Assembly (NCBI RefSeq): GCF_900074925.1 | Contig: NW_019716274.1 | Span: 1 to 64,000 of the forward strand | From: Ramularia collo-cygni | Lineage: Eukaryota; Ascomycota; Dothideomycetes; Mycosphaerellales; Mycosphaerellaceae | Direction: 5' to 3' | DNA length: 64,000 nt | Part shown: positions 9,932 through 21,135 of the stretch, piece by piece | How positions within the stretch are numbered: the stretch's first letter is position 1 | Layout: each line of letters starts with the position of its first letter | The notes under the pieces: generated by a model | What the model was told of the DNA's origin: nothing | What the model saw: the letters and a program-made list of their open reading frames with translations, nothing else | Database searches by the model: none | Made by a program: the position numbers and the translations under genes

Positions 9932-10731
9932 GCGATGCTGTGGGGTGTATCATACTACCATTTTGTTCTTTCCAACCATGTAGAGTGGCGGTGAGTGCAT
10001 GCCTTGATTGNTGATTGATGATGCTCACGTGTTATTTGCTGGTGAGAGGAAAAAGGCTGGTATGGTCAGCGCCTTCTCGAGATTTGCAAGAGTCGAAGTG
10101 AGGCAACAGCATCGAGAAAAGGGCAGGCTGAGATCGAGTCGCTCATACTTCAGTNTCCCCGTTCTTTCCGCAACGTTGCTACAATCAGAACGGCCATCGA
10201 ATTGTTACCAGCAAAGGAGGATATCAAGATTTCAACGGAAACGCCAGCTCTTCGTCGCCTGTTCCATCAGTTACACAGTATTCCAATTCCACCTGGAGCT
10301 CCAGCTCAAACATGTCGCTGGCCGGTACAGAAGACATGCAAGGCCAGACCCAACCTGCTGAGACTGCCTTTCGAGGCAGGCAGGATGACATACTCCTGCC
10401 GTACCAGCCGGATCCCGACTGCCCCACGCCATACCATCGCTACTACCTGACTCGCAAGGACTACGGTCCATTTTATCTGGAGTAAGAACCCTTCTGCCCC
10501 CCTTCCCCAACAACACGAACCAAACAAACAATGCTTCCTCCTCTTCATTACCGTCCATCTTCTCCCAAACGCATCAACACTCACACTCACAGTCTCAACC
10601 CCAACGATCCACAATACATTCATCGACGCAGAGTTCCTTGCAGCATTTACTGTGGACAGCATCTTGACTTGACAGACCTCCCCACGCCAACATCCACAGA
10701 ACCAATCCCCGCAATCCCACTCGACGGTACC
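9932..10731. other. Intergenic region upstream of the PLAC8 gene
   Basis: No gene. Open frames here are short or overlap on opposite strands. The stretch 10500-10730 is rich in CA and pyrimidine, consistent with a long leader and promoter for the gene at 10732. Confidence 0.45.
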
Positions 10732-11630
10732 ATGGCTACTCCCACTGCTCAAGATCCAGCGCCCGCAGCACCAACCGTTGTCGTGCAGCCGGCCGATTCG
10801 GCCACGGCACCTCAGCCAGCGCCTGTCGTCGAAAAGGCGGCACCCGCTGCTGCTCCAGTGGTGCAATCTGCACCTCCTCCAGCGGCCGCGGCCAACCAAG
10901 CGGCACCAGCTGCAACATCTACTGTGGCACTAGCACCTCCTCCCGTCGCTTCGGAGAAGGTCGCGCCTGTCGTCACATCCACACCCGTCGGCACCTCCAC
11001 TGCCGTGGTCGCTCCCATGCAAGTCCAGCCAGCGTCCACTCCTGTGATGGTCGCACAGCCGGGTGGCCTGTCCAAAGGATCTACCGCTCAGCCCATGACC
11101 GGCGACTGGAAGCAACGTTTCTGGCACCCCAGCTGCGGGGAATGCTGCGGAGCTTTGTGGTGCACATCTTGCTTTTTTGGCAAGGTCATGACCCGTAAGT
11201 TATTTACACCACGCTCCCGTCCATGCCTGAAAGCTGACTCCTTCAGGCAATGACGCATATCCGGTTCCCGTGCAAGATGCGGACTTTTGCACTCCATGCT
11301 GCGGATTACACTATGCCTCCCACCTCATCTACGGATGCTTCGCCGTCGTCTGGTGGAGGCGCAACGCGCAAAGACAGAAGTTTGGAATCAGAGGGAATGG
11401 ATGCGAGGACTGCTTGTGAGTGCCTTGCATGCAGATCTAAATCAATCAAAGGAACGAACAATGACTGACTTCTGCGAAGGGCTTCTACTTGCTGCCCCTG
11501 CTTTGTGTTGCCCCAGATGAACTCAGACCTGAAGACCCGAGCTGCGGAGGCTCCACAGCAACCACCTGTCATGTACGCTCCTCCAGCACAGAACGGCATG
11601 AACTACCCATCAGTGCGGGCACACGTCTGA
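10732..11630 (+). CDS. PLAC8-family cysteine-rich membrane-associated protein
   Basis: Three exons: 10732-11194, 11247-11415 and 11480-11630, giving 260 residues. Introns have donors GTAAGT and GTGAGT; phases 1 and 2 fit. The first ~115 residues are low-complexity Pro/Ala/Val. The PLAC8 domain follows: GDWKQRFWHPSCGECCGAL, CTSCFFGKVMTR, NDAYPVPVQDADFCTPCCG, then a hydrophobic stretch (LHYASHLIYGCFAVVWW) and the closing cysteine group GNGCEDCLASTCCPCFVLPQ. The splice junctions are strongly supported because they rebuild this Cys pattern. PLAC8 proteins are found at membranes and have been linked to cell size, metal handling or calcium influx; the role here is not known. The tail (QQPPVMYAPPAQNGMNYPS) is disordered. 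Confidence 0.85.
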
Positions 11631-13300
11631 GCCCATCTCGACGTTTCTCAGACCTACGATTTATCGGTGATTGGCAACGATCATGGAGTCGGACAGTGAC
11701 GGGTTGAATTCGGAGGGCGGAGGATTGGGTTTGATCTAAGAAGGGAGGATTGCTGCTGCCGACACCGAACGCACACCACACAACCTACTACATGCGCCGA
11801 AGACCTTAATACATAATCCTGCCAATGTATCCTGTTTGATTGGTCGCTGTTCCATGTTGAGACTTTCAATGATGACTTCTCGTGACCCAGTCTTAACATA
11901 CTACGTTGGGACGGACTTTGTGCTCATCGCTCATGTCGGTGAGAGTTTCGCAGAGCACTTCGTTGCCGTTGATGTCGCCGGCAGAAGAATCCAACTCAAA
12001 CTTTGCGCACTGCAAGTGATCCGAAATGTAGACAGCTGCCGCCATNTCGCTCTCTCGGGTATCATCCTTCCGAAACCTCTTTGATTTCAAAGCAGAATCT
12101 CGACTCTGTTTTCAAACGATGCGGTGGAGAGCATGAAAGCAACCATGGGTGAGAGTGCGGCTGTTTACGACGAGTTTCAAAGACGAGGGAGCGACGAAGC
12201 TGCATCGAGTCCATCTTCTGCGGCATGTTGGGAAAGGACCAATATGGTTCCGACCCACCCAGTTCATCCTCGGGTAATGAACAATGATTCACTCAACTCT
12301 GTCACGATTAAATCAATTGCTGCCTTGGGGAAACCAAGTACATTCCCATTGTTCGCGGACCTTTTGAAAGGGCATTCTTGGCAAGATGTGGCATTCTGTT
12401 GCTCTTCAGCTTGTGAGCGGTGGAGGTTTGCTGGCTGAAGATCCTCCTTGACGCTGAGGTGAACGAAACAGGCTCTGTCCACGGAGGCTTTGTTTCTCGC
12501 GACCTCAATCTTCATGGCGAATTGAGGCTGGCTGGTTCTTTAGGACTGACCGTTGCTGACTAGGAGTGCTCTGCAGTCTCATACTGTACATCCTCTTGAT
12601 ATTGTATTCCACGCAGCTTTCGGCCTTCGACGACTTGCAGGGCCAGGCTCGCCTTTAGGAATCTCCCATCACGCCTACAAAGCGTGTCATGATTCAGAAT
12701 TTGAGGCACCAACACCGCCGATACATTGTGGCTAACGATACTGAAAGGGATCGAGTTGAAAGGTGAATCGCAGTCATTCAGGCTACCCCAACCCTGACCC
12801 TAATCACCAAGAGGACGGAGGCGATTATCAAGCAGTCACAGGACTTTGATGTCATAATTTTCGAAGAACGCGCTCATGTCACATTTCTTCTGCGAGTCTT
12901 CCGGGCAGAAAGCAAATCACTCAATCGTGAATAATCAGAGACTGGAATTCAGGTCCTTGAGCTCCAGCAACCACCTTCCCAAGATTCATTGACCGCATCG
13001 CCAGCCGTCATGAAGAGAGTGACAACGTCAGCAGAGAATACTGGGAGTTTCGTCCGTGCATCAGGTGAGAGGTCAGCGAAGAAAATCGAGACAGTGGCCG
13101 ACGTGGCCGGCGTAGCAACTTGCTTCTCCTCCTCCCTCCCAGGCTTCAGTGAGTGGTGGACTGATTTCTATGCCCCATGCAGAAGATTTTACATCTGTTG
13201 CAGCTGATGTCGAGGGTTCACCAAGCATCATAGCTCACCATGTCGTCAATGTCAGCTTAGCGATGATGTTGTCTGTTCTAATCGATGAGAAGCCGTATCC
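11631..13300. other. Gene-poor stretch
   Basis: No gene I can support. Many short frames on both strands with mixed composition. A degenerate telomere-like AACCCTGACCCTAATC occurs near 12788. The stretch may be decayed sequence related to the permease relic that follows. Confidence 0.4.
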
Positions 13301-13339
13301 ATGGGCCTTTGGAGAACCGACGGATGGATAGGGACACCG

Positions 13340-13650
13340 AACAACATGTAAGGAGTGGTACCCTTGCTCATCGCTTCCCTCTCCGCCTTCTGGCCTGAGA
13401 AGGTCACCGTCACCGCGCAGACGGTGAACTACAGCTGTCTGATCCTGGGGACAGTCATGCTCGTCAATGTGTCCTGGTGCTTTTGGGAGCAAGACAAGGC
13501 TATGCGGGCCCTCTGCTCGACGTACAGCTTGCTCCCGAGAGCACTCAAGCATTGTACCAAAGTGATAGATAGAGAGGATGTTGATGATGTTGATGACGAT
13601 GATTCGGTGTTCGTCGTTGCTCACCCGAGATTCGAGACCCATGTCTAGCG
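13340..13650 (+). pseudogene. Relic of an amino-acid/choline-type permease C-terminus
   Basis: A short frame contains two hydrophobic segments around the motif VTVTAQTVNYSCLILG. This resembles the last membrane segments of fungal APC-family permeases, where a 'PVTAQNMNY.SVI.GG' motif is common. I find no upstream exons with the other ten or so membrane helices, and the tail degenerates into an Asp-rich run (EDVDDVDDDD). I read it as a broken remnant. Similarity is by eye only; chance similarity in a hydrophobic frame is possible. Confidence 0.35.
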
Positions 13651-14437
13651 TGGTCTGAGTCAGCAAAGTCTTGACCACACTTCCTCCGAGGGTTCCTCAG
13701 CCTCGTCGTCCTCATCTTCCTCGTCTTTCTATACATCATTCTGCTCAAGGAAGGAGCATCTGGATCCGCAAGCTATGCTATCGAAATTCAACGCATGGCG
13801 TGTTACTCCTGCAAAACTGCTCCGCGCGCGGCAATCATCGAAGACCTCTGCTCTGCACCCTCGTCTTTTCTTTGCGACAGTACGTCCGCGCAAATGCTTT
13901 CTCGAGTCCTGGNGCCCGGCGACGGATCTGACAGGGGCAAACTAATAGCGAGATGAAACTCGATCCGGAATGGGTCGCAGGTTCCGCTTCGCCGAGTCCA
14001 TGAGTCTGGAATGCCACATCGTCCTTACATGGATTCTATCTGGTCACGACATAGCCCCACCTTCGCTGGATTGTTCGGCATCACTGGTTGCATCTTGAGG
14101 ATGATTTTACGAACAGAGATTCGATTTTTCAGATTGCTCAAGGAGAAATTCAGCTATCTACGGCGCTTCCACAACTAGACACTTTGCAGCATCTCAAACG
14201 ACATGAGTCGCATTGCAAAATAACTGAGACTGCCACTCCTGGTCTTTTACTCAGTCTCCGAAGTGTTGGGATGAACCGATACCACCCACGACCCGGAAAA
14301 TCCCGCAGTGCTGTCGCCAGGAGTCTTGCTGTACTTGGAGTGGGGAAGCGAGCGACCCATCAATCAGAACTGCGACTAGTGCGGCTGAAGATTTCCAGCA
14401 GCAGTGTCGGCTGTCCAAGCCTCGTCTTGTCCGTTAT
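13651..14437. other. Intergenic region, no gene seen
   Basis: Only short frames, including 14088-14504 on the plus strand, which overlaps the end of the gene on the other strand and has no recognisable domain. Confidence 0.4.
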
Positions 14438-15472
14438 TCAAAGCCAGGCGCGGCCGGCGAGATTGGCTCGACGACCAGCTGTTGCGCTTTCGGGAGTGGT
14501 ATGAGCAGCTCTCTTGCGCTTGTTTTGAGGAGTGCGGGTGGCAACTGTTGTATTGACCATATCCAGGGCCGAGTGCCCCTGGAGAGCAGACGAAGTGGTG
14601 GTGATCGCGTGCTGAGGCATCGTAGGCTGCGAAGCGGAGGACTTGGAGACGTGGACTGGCGTAGGAGCGGAGGAGCGGAGCGCAGCAGAGTCGCAGCTCA
14701 AGGTGCTGTGCGGGTTCTCACGAGGGTGAGAGCACTGCGTCTCCACCGAATTCTCGTAAATGTCCTCATNACTATCGTCTGAATCATCGATCGCGGGTGC
14801 AACGTCGAAGTCCTCCACGCCGACATCATCCTCGACATGGCCATCCTCGCCATCGTCATCTCCGGCACCACTTCGATCATCAGTCTCTGAATCAGCATCA
14901 GAGTCCTCCTCGTCAGTTTCGGAGACCTTCTCGCCAGCATCTTCTTGTCTGAGGCGCAGCTCTTCTTCGCGGTCGTAGTGGAAGACTCTACGCAATGCTC
15001 GACGCTTAAGTGCCCGCTCTTGTTCCAAAATTTGGTCTTCTTCTGCGCGGTCGTAGTAGAAGACTCTACGCAATGCTCGAAGCATATTCGCCCGCTCTCG
15101 TTCCGCAAGCCGCTGCACCATCTGGGAAGATAGCATTCTGCTACGGGTCTATAAGTCAGGGTACGATACACACATGTGCTCGGGCTTACATACCTGCGTT
15201 CTAGAAACTCTGCGATTTGCGCTGCTAGGTTGTGGCGAGGTCAGTGAGCTTGATTGTGTTCGCACTGGTTGAAGCGTCAAGCTCGGAACTGCGAGTGGAG
15301 AAGGGAAGAAACTCTCTTGCCAAGCCTCGTACACGAAGGGACGACCCGCGTGCGCAAAGACTGCAGCCACTACGCTGATATTCAAGGTGTCCAACTCAGA
15401 GACTCGCAGTTCAAGGGCGGAAGGTCGCAACAAGGCGCTGGTTTTCCTCGCCATTCTACTGCGTGAGCTCAC
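14438..15472 (-). CDS. Hypothetical charged protein with internal duplication
   Basis: Best model is two exons on the minus strand: 15472-15194 and 15121-14438, joined through an intron with donor GTATGT, branch CCTGAC and acceptor TTCCCAG, phase 0, giving 320 residues. Residues ~90-150 hold two copies of a 26-residue unit (RALRRVFYYDRAEEDQ and RALRRVFHYDREEELR). At DNA level these are near-identical blocks 78 bp apart (14971 and 15049). Next comes a strongly acidic run (ETDEEDSDADSETDDRSG) and a Ser/Thr-rich tail with a basic NKRKRAAH motif. I recognise no domain. The acidic and basic tracts suggest a nuclear protein, which is inference. The start could also be the Met at 15454. Confidence 0.5.
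14971..15081 (-). repeat. Internal 78-bp coding duplication
   Basis: The block GGTCGTAGTGGAAGACTCTA recurs 78 bp downstream with one or two differences and continues through CGCAATGCTCGA. 78 is 26 codons, so the duplication keeps the frame and produces two RRVFxYDR units in the protein. Confidence 0.8.
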
Positions 15473-15834
15473 AACACTGGCGACTACTGGCTAGAAACAA
15501 AGAGCACCTTCAATCGTCGACTTTTACCTAAAGCACAATTCTGCGTCGGTGGACTTAGGCGACGTTGACAAGCATCTGGGAAGAGGAGTCTGTAGCTTTT
15601 AAGCTATCGCAATGCTACCATGCTATGCTTCAAACGCTTAATACACAAAGTTGAGCAGTACNCCATCTGCTCTACCGCCTGGTACCATTCTTAGCACTGC
15701 TATGGACAGACGATTGCACCGCATTGTTGCGGTGAGCCCAAAGTTGCCACAACAATAGCCTTGGCAAACAACGTCGGGCATTTCATCGTATCACGCTCAG
15801 ACCTTCCATTGAAGTTCAACCTGCGCTCATTGAT
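15473..15834. other. Intergenic region, no gene seen
   Basis: Sits between two minus-strand genes and should hold the promoter of the 14438-15472 gene and the 3' end of the next. No tRNA or other RNA gene was recognised. Confidence 0.4.
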
Positions 15835-17843
15835 CTACCCACGATCAGTAACATCGGTCGGAGGACTGGCACGCAGTGTGCTGGTTCGCTGCCTAGTAGA
15901 TCCGCCGTTCCGCTCGTTCGAGGACTCACCAAGCTCCCTCTTTCGCTTGGGCCTGCCTTGTTCTGCCGGAATTGGTGTGGTGAGCTCTGCATATCCCTGA
16001 GCGACCGGAAGCCCTGTAGTGCTCTGCTCGGCCTGCGAGCTGGCGCCCGCCGCAGTCTGTCCCTCACTGCCGGATAGAGCGTGTTGCGTGGCTTGAGGCA
16101 AGGCTTTACCGATGAGGGGGACTTCCTGCGTAGACTGTTGGAAGTGCGCAGGGCGTCCAGAATGTGTCGGGCTGATAAGGAGTTGATGAGTACCGACAGT
16201 GCCTTGATGGTCATTCCTCGAGGCACGGCTCCTGTCAGGACTCACCGGAAATGAAGGCCTGTCGCCCAAGACAGACTCGTTGGAGCAGCCCCTGGAATCG
16301 TTTGGAACGTATCGATGAGCAGTAGCCTCCACGGCCATGTTTCCGAGATCGTCCCGGCTGTTGATAGGCGGGAGAAGCTGAAGTCTCTGAGACCGGTCGG
16401 AAAATGATGAATTTCCCACACTTAGCACACCAAAGTTGGCGGAAGCTAACGGACCTCCTATCCTAGGCTCTGCCGCAGGCCGGAACGCTGTGGCGCTGGT
16501 TTGGCTCCCGTACCATCCACCTGGTGGCGGCGGCAGGGTTCTAGCTGACGGCTGTGCACCTGTCTGTATGAGATGGCCTCCATCCGAATTCTGTCTCCCA
16601 CCCGGCGTATCTCCCCGGCTTGTCGTACTCTTGCCTTGCCGCCGAAGTTTGGCATTCCAGCGTGCAAAAGCCCCGGCTTGAGCATCATAGAACCCTAGCG
16701 GTGCATTCGGGGCGGCGGGAAGCGAGAAGTGATCAAAGTCTGGGTTGCAAATGATGGCGAAATCCTGATCAGCTTGCCCCTCCAGAGATTTCTCCTTTAC
16801 GCTTGTCTGTCGTTGTTCAGCAAGGTACTGTGCTTCAGCTACCTTCCTGTCCGCTTCCTCCATCTTCTTATTGGCCTTGTTTGCGTTGGAACCTTGGCAT
16901 CTGATCTTAACCTTTAGGCACGCCAACGGATCGTCCGCAATCGCTTTGATTCTCTCACCCTTCGCGATGTCTAAGGCAACGATGGCGTATTCCTGAGACG
17001 TGCAATGACGGTCAGCTGATGTCAAGACTTCATCGATAAAAGATGGGAGACCCACCGAAACGATCTCCACAATCAGCCGCAGCCGGTCCGAGCACTTCAT
17101 GTTCTTGGTGCCATCGACCTTGGCCTGTTCTTCCGCAGAAAGCTCGTCGTTGATACTGCCACTGCCGACTGGGAATCCGACGACAATACCATTCTCATGG
17201 ATAGTGCAGACATGCTCCTAGTATATGTCAGATATGCAAACAATCCGCAACGAACAACACTCGAACGTACGACCAACTCCCAGGAATGCCTCTCAATCTT
17301 GTGCCGATCACCGAGATCCTGTTTGGCAACATCATCTTCCTGCTTCGCAAGCCAGTTTTCAAACTGAATTCTGGTCATCTTCACGGCTGTTCGCAGACCC
17401 TTCTTCTTGGACAGGCAGGCTGCGCGGATCGCACGCACCCAATGCTTGATATTCTGGCGAACAAGGTGGACGTCATCGTTGGCCGGCGCGACTTTTTCTC
17501 GCCGTCCATTCCTCGNATGATCGGCATTGTTGTAGACAAGCTCGTACGCCGCGGTACTGTGATCATTCACGCTCGATGCTTGAAGAGTGGTAGGGGTGGA
17601 GACTTCGAGTTGAGGCGGGGTCACTTGTGGGTTGTTTGGCACATCAGCAGCGCCGCGAATCCAGGTGGTAGGCTCGCCCAGCTCGTCCGCCGCATCCTCA
17701 CCGACCTCTGCAGCGAGACGCTCAAGATCAGCAGTGGTATCTCCATCGTCTCCGTCTTCAATATCACCGGTCAGGTCGATTGGCAACTCCCTCGAGTTAC
17801 CGTTGCTGCTCATCGATGCAGACATGTCCCTGCTGCTGCTCAC
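15835..17843 (-). CDS. Hypothetical disordered protein, three exons
   Basis: Exons on the minus strand: 17843-17271, 17217-17056 and 16992-15835; introns 53 bp (GTACGT...CTGAC...CTAG) and 63 bp (GTGGGT...GCTGAC...CTCAG). The second intron is a multiple of three and would read through, so it could be retained. The product is about 630 residues. It starts with a Ser-rich and acidic region (ELPIDLTGDIEDGDDGD), then a helical middle (QNIKHWVRAIRAACLSKKK, FENWLAKQEDDV), a folded block (HVCTIHENGIVVGFPVGSGS) and a coiled-coil-like stretch (NKANKKMEEADRKVAEAQY). The last 250 residues are low-complexity. No domain recognised. A nuclear role is a guess. Confidence 0.6.
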
Positions 17844-18686
17844 ATCAATCAGTACAATGCCTGTGCGAGAGGGATAGCCATACGAACTGGAACGGTCGGT
17901 GTTGAGCGTAGTGTGACACTTGTCTCAATCATGGGCTGTTTGAGTGTGTTGTGTAGGGAGAGGTGTTGACTTAAAGCGAGTCGAATTAGTCAAACAAGCC
18001 GCTTCTGCNAAGACGAGGAAGTGCGGGAGTCATGGAATCGTGCTCTTTGCCATCCAACAACAGCGGCTTCCGCTCCAAATTTTGTTGTGGAAGCTTGCTG
18101 ACGTCCGCTAGGTGCGCTGATGTCTCCGGCGGCCGTGCAGGAGTGCATACACGATGCGAAACTCAGGGGTAAAGGAAATGCATATGCTCTGATCGTCTCA
18201 GAGGGCTGTGGGTGCCGAGTTCAACAACCGTACACAGTGTTGTATCCACTAGTACGGCTGTACGATAACGAGCTTGCCATGGCTGCTCTCCTAATATGCT
18301 CACTCGAGGCGTTGCAGATCGGCGCCAGAAGAAAGATATATGATTCGTCGTAAGATTGGCTGGGCTGAGACTCTGGAACTCCCACATACAGCGTTCTAAT
18401 CACGCTCATAGGAAGAAAGCCGCATGCTCTGCCCTTCTCTCACCCACTCGACCAACCTCTTGAGGCTCACCCCTGATCTTGTTCCGTCTCCAAAACAGCC
18501 CATGCATACTTTTCAATTGGTCGGGAGCGTGCGACCTTGCGCTCGTAATCACCCACAAACTCCCCGAACTCAACTCAGGCCAAGTCGGCCGGTTCTTCAA
18601 GACCTGTCTTGTTAGACAAGCACGTAGCGCGTATGTCTCAAACCTAACACTCCTTGCTGTTAGCGACAGCATCAACATCGTCATGT
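17844..18686. other. Intergenic region, no gene seen
   Basis: Start-side flank of the gene at 15835-17843, followed by short frames on both strands. One N at 18009. Confidence 0.4.
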
Positions 18687-19286
18687 TCAGGGGCGACTCG
18701 TGCCCGCATGGCAAAGCGAGCTTCGAAGAGATCCTTTTCCCAAAGTCTGCGAGGCTGTGGGTTCGTCGGTACAGCGACTACCTGAAGAGCGGAAGGATAA
18801 ACGAAGGCATGCTAAGCGTCGGAAGTGCCAGAGTCCAGGCTCAGGGCAGCGGTATCCGATTGCGTGGGAGGGCAAATGGAGGCAGGCATTAGTGATGCCC
18901 GACTTCGAGCTGAGGCCGGCAGGCTCCAACGTTGTGACGTTCGACCTGTTTTGCTTGGGACATGGGGAAGAACCATCAGAACTAACAACAATGGGATCAT
19001 CAGCCTCACCAGGAACACGGCCGACAGCCTTTCCCGTAGGCTCTCCTTCTTGCTGATGTCTGCGATCGCCATCGCGAGGAACCCTGTGGACTTTCAGAGT
19101 TCTTGCCGTCATGGCCTTGCCATCGATATCCATCCTCTCGTCGAGCCACACTGCGGCTCTCATGTCATCGTAGCCTGGTTCTGCCTCCCCGGATTGATCA
19201 CCACTGTGGAAGCTCCAATCCTGAGCGTTGGTGATCCCCGCCTTTGGCGAAGCACGTATCTTCGTCAAAGTGTTCGCGGCCTCCAC
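18687..19286 (-). CDS. Doubtful open frame, 199 residues
   Basis: Open on the minus strand with a disordered-looking composition, including an acidic-Ser motif (ADDPIVVSSDGSSPCPK) like those of nuclear proteins. The opposite strand is also open over much of it, so it may be chance. No domain or good splice partner was found. Listed only because it is the longest frame in a 2 kb gap. Confidence 0.2.
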   Translation of the reverse strand: MEAANTLTKIRASPKAGITNAQDWSFHSGDQSGEAEPGYDDMRAAVWLDERMDIDGKAMTARTLKVHRVPRDGDRRHQQEGEPTGKAVGRVPGEADDPIVVSSDGSSPCPKQNRSNVTTLEPAGLSSKSGITNACLHLPSHAIGYRCPEPGLWHFRRLACLRLSFRSSGSRCTDEPTASQTLGKGSLRSSLCHAGTSRP

Positions 19287-19877
19287 GACCGGGGCACTTG
19301 TATCATCAAGTTGTAGACTTTGATGGGTATGTGAACTTCGATCGAAGGCTCAAAGGTTCTTGGACGAAGGTATCCAATACCCCAACGTAAGGCACTTTGG
19401 GCCTTGGGAAGAAGGAAAGCAGACAAAAGATATCACTGGATACCGCTAGACCCTGGCCGCTTCGGGAATGAACACATTTGACAGGTCCGAGCCAGTCGCG
19501 ACTGGGTGAGCAGCAAGCAAAGCTCGAACAAATGTTTAACGAGGGCAAACGCAGGCTACCGCCAAGCGATACAGGGTTGATAACGGCAGCAGTGGAGCAG
19601 ACCATCGCCTCATGCTGGCCTCTGAAGGGACAAACTGTTATGCATCTGGACTACGAGATGAGACATTGCGACAATATCGCCAAACCGAGATTCAAAACTT
19701 CCAGTACGTGATGCCAATCCATTCATTCTGCTGCGACATGCTAAGGTTCCATACACGTTGTGAGAACCTTCCACAAGATCCATGGTAGTGCCCCTACCAC
19801 CCCCATACGTCTCGATTGCCTCCAAAGATAAGATTTTGTCGACAACTGCAACAGCGATACTAAGTAGTCGTTGCCAT
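19287..19877. other. Intergenic region, no gene seen
   Basis: A plus-strand frame at 19478-19711 has a Lys/Glu/Gln-rich start (LGEQQAKLEQMFNEGKRR) that looks helical, but no start context, intron or family supports it. Otherwise nothing. Confidence 0.35.
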
Positions 19878-20408
19878 TCAACCAGTGGGCGCTGGATACG
19901 ATGTGCTTGCGGCAGTCAGAGTGCCTGGCGGACAAGCATCGCCTCCACCAGTGGCGTTGTAGACGAGAACCTCAAAAGAGCCGAGACTATCGGTAGTGCT
20001 GGGAANGCACGAAAAGACTGTAACAGAGGTCAAAGATTTGTTACAAGCCCAAAACTTCGGTGGCTTCACTCACTGTCGACTGAAGACCCGTATGCCTGGC
20101 CGATGGCAGCGTACGCATCTGAAAGTGGCATTAATTGGGGACCTGCACATCAGAGAGCCAGAATGCTTACCTCCAGTGCAATCCGTACTCTTGTACAGTA
20201 CGACTTGGTTGTTGGGCTCCATGCCAATGGCCATCACCGAGTGGACATCGTCGCGGCCGAATGGGGTGCAGGGAAGACCGCAATTGAAGCCCGCCCCACC
20301 CCGAATCTCAGAGCATGCATTGTCGGAGGACCACATCAAATCCGCGAATGCAGGGGCGGATAGTGTCGCAAGGACGAGGAGGTTGAGGTTGATGTTGATG
20401 TTGAACAT
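19878..20408 (-). CDS. Small secreted cysteine-containing protein
   Basis: Three exons on the minus strand: 20408-20171, 20118-20074 and 20017-19878. Introns are 52 bp (GTAAGC...TTTCAG) and 56 bp (GTGAGT...TTACAG), with phases that fit. The product is 140 residues. A signal peptide is clear: a hydrophobic core (LNLLVLATLSAPAFA) with a likely cut before DLMWSS. The mature part has six cysteines (in NAC, FNC, LPC, TDC, FSC, DAC) and no known enzyme motif. An upstream in-frame Met at 20462 is rejected because MFNININ starts directly before the signal core. A TATA-like box lies about 60 bp upstream. Size, secretion signal and cysteines fit a candidate effector or a surface protein; this is inference. 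One residue in exon 3 is masked by N. Confidence 0.75.
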
Positions 20409-20466
20409 GTTGGTGAATCTGTCTGTCTTCGAGTATGTCTGTTGGCAGAAAGGCAGGCTCAAGATA

Positions 20467-20474
20467 CTTTATAT
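20467..20474 (-). promoter_or_regulatory. TATA box of the small secreted protein gene
   Basis: Minus-strand ATATAAAG, about 60 bp upstream of the start codon at 20408. It is well placed for a TATA element with a short leader. Confidence 0.55.
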
Positions 20475-21022
20475 GTCCTCNCCGATGAGTCTACGTCCGG
20501 AAGAAGACCAATACTCTCGTCATCAGCATCGCACTCAAAGGGGCTTCGGAAGGATGCTACGCACCTGCTCTGCTGGTGGAAGGATGGCGACGAGAAATTA
20601 AGATTCCTTCAAGTGGAGACAAGGCGCAAGGAGGATGAAGTTAAACCACTAAACAGCTTGGCGAATCTCACTCCTTGCGGTGGTATCCGGTGGCATATCC
20701 TATCAGTGTCTCCCTACCGTTGAATGATGCTTGGCATGAGAAAACAACGTGCCTGTTTCATCGGAACATCCCTTTTCTTGGCCGCCGACTGAACATCACG
20801 TGGGGATCTAGTGATCTAGTGGGAAATTTTGAGTTAGGGCTTTTCTGGGAGGCAAGAAAAACAATCATCAACACGGCTCTAGTCCACGCCCCTCGGACAT
20901 TCATGACGTGCAAACCAGCCATTGTGGATGTTCCTCCGACCGTTGAGGGAACTGTATCGAAAAAGGGAAAAGACCGAAGACAAGACGAAGTGGGCAGGAA
21001 CCGAGACCGATTCTCATTGAGA
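20475..21022. promoter_or_regulatory. Shared divergent promoter region of two secreted-protein genes
   Basis: Between the start codons at 20408 (minus) and 21136 (plus), with a TATA box at each edge. No credible gene inside; frames at 20442-20723 and 20675-21037 lack domain signals. Co-regulation of the two genes is possible but not shown. Confidence 0.45.
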
Positions 21023-21030
21023 TATATAAA
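21023..21030 (+). promoter_or_regulatory. TATA box of the larger secreted protein gene
   Basis: TATATAAA, 113 bp upstream of the ATG at 21136, followed by a C/A-rich leader. A strong TATA match is often found at inducible fungal genes. Confidence 0.6.
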
Positions 21031-21135
21031 AGACTGATGTTCGCCTTCGAATTGGAAACATCAGCTTTCGCATTCCCACACTACCAGCAAGCTCATTCAA
21101 ATCACCAAGCCACCTTTGAGCACCTTGAAGCTACA

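Noticed and set aside
17286..17969. 227-residue plus-strand frame
   Set aside because: Antisense to exon 1 of the 15835-17843 gene, whose splice sites and composition are better.
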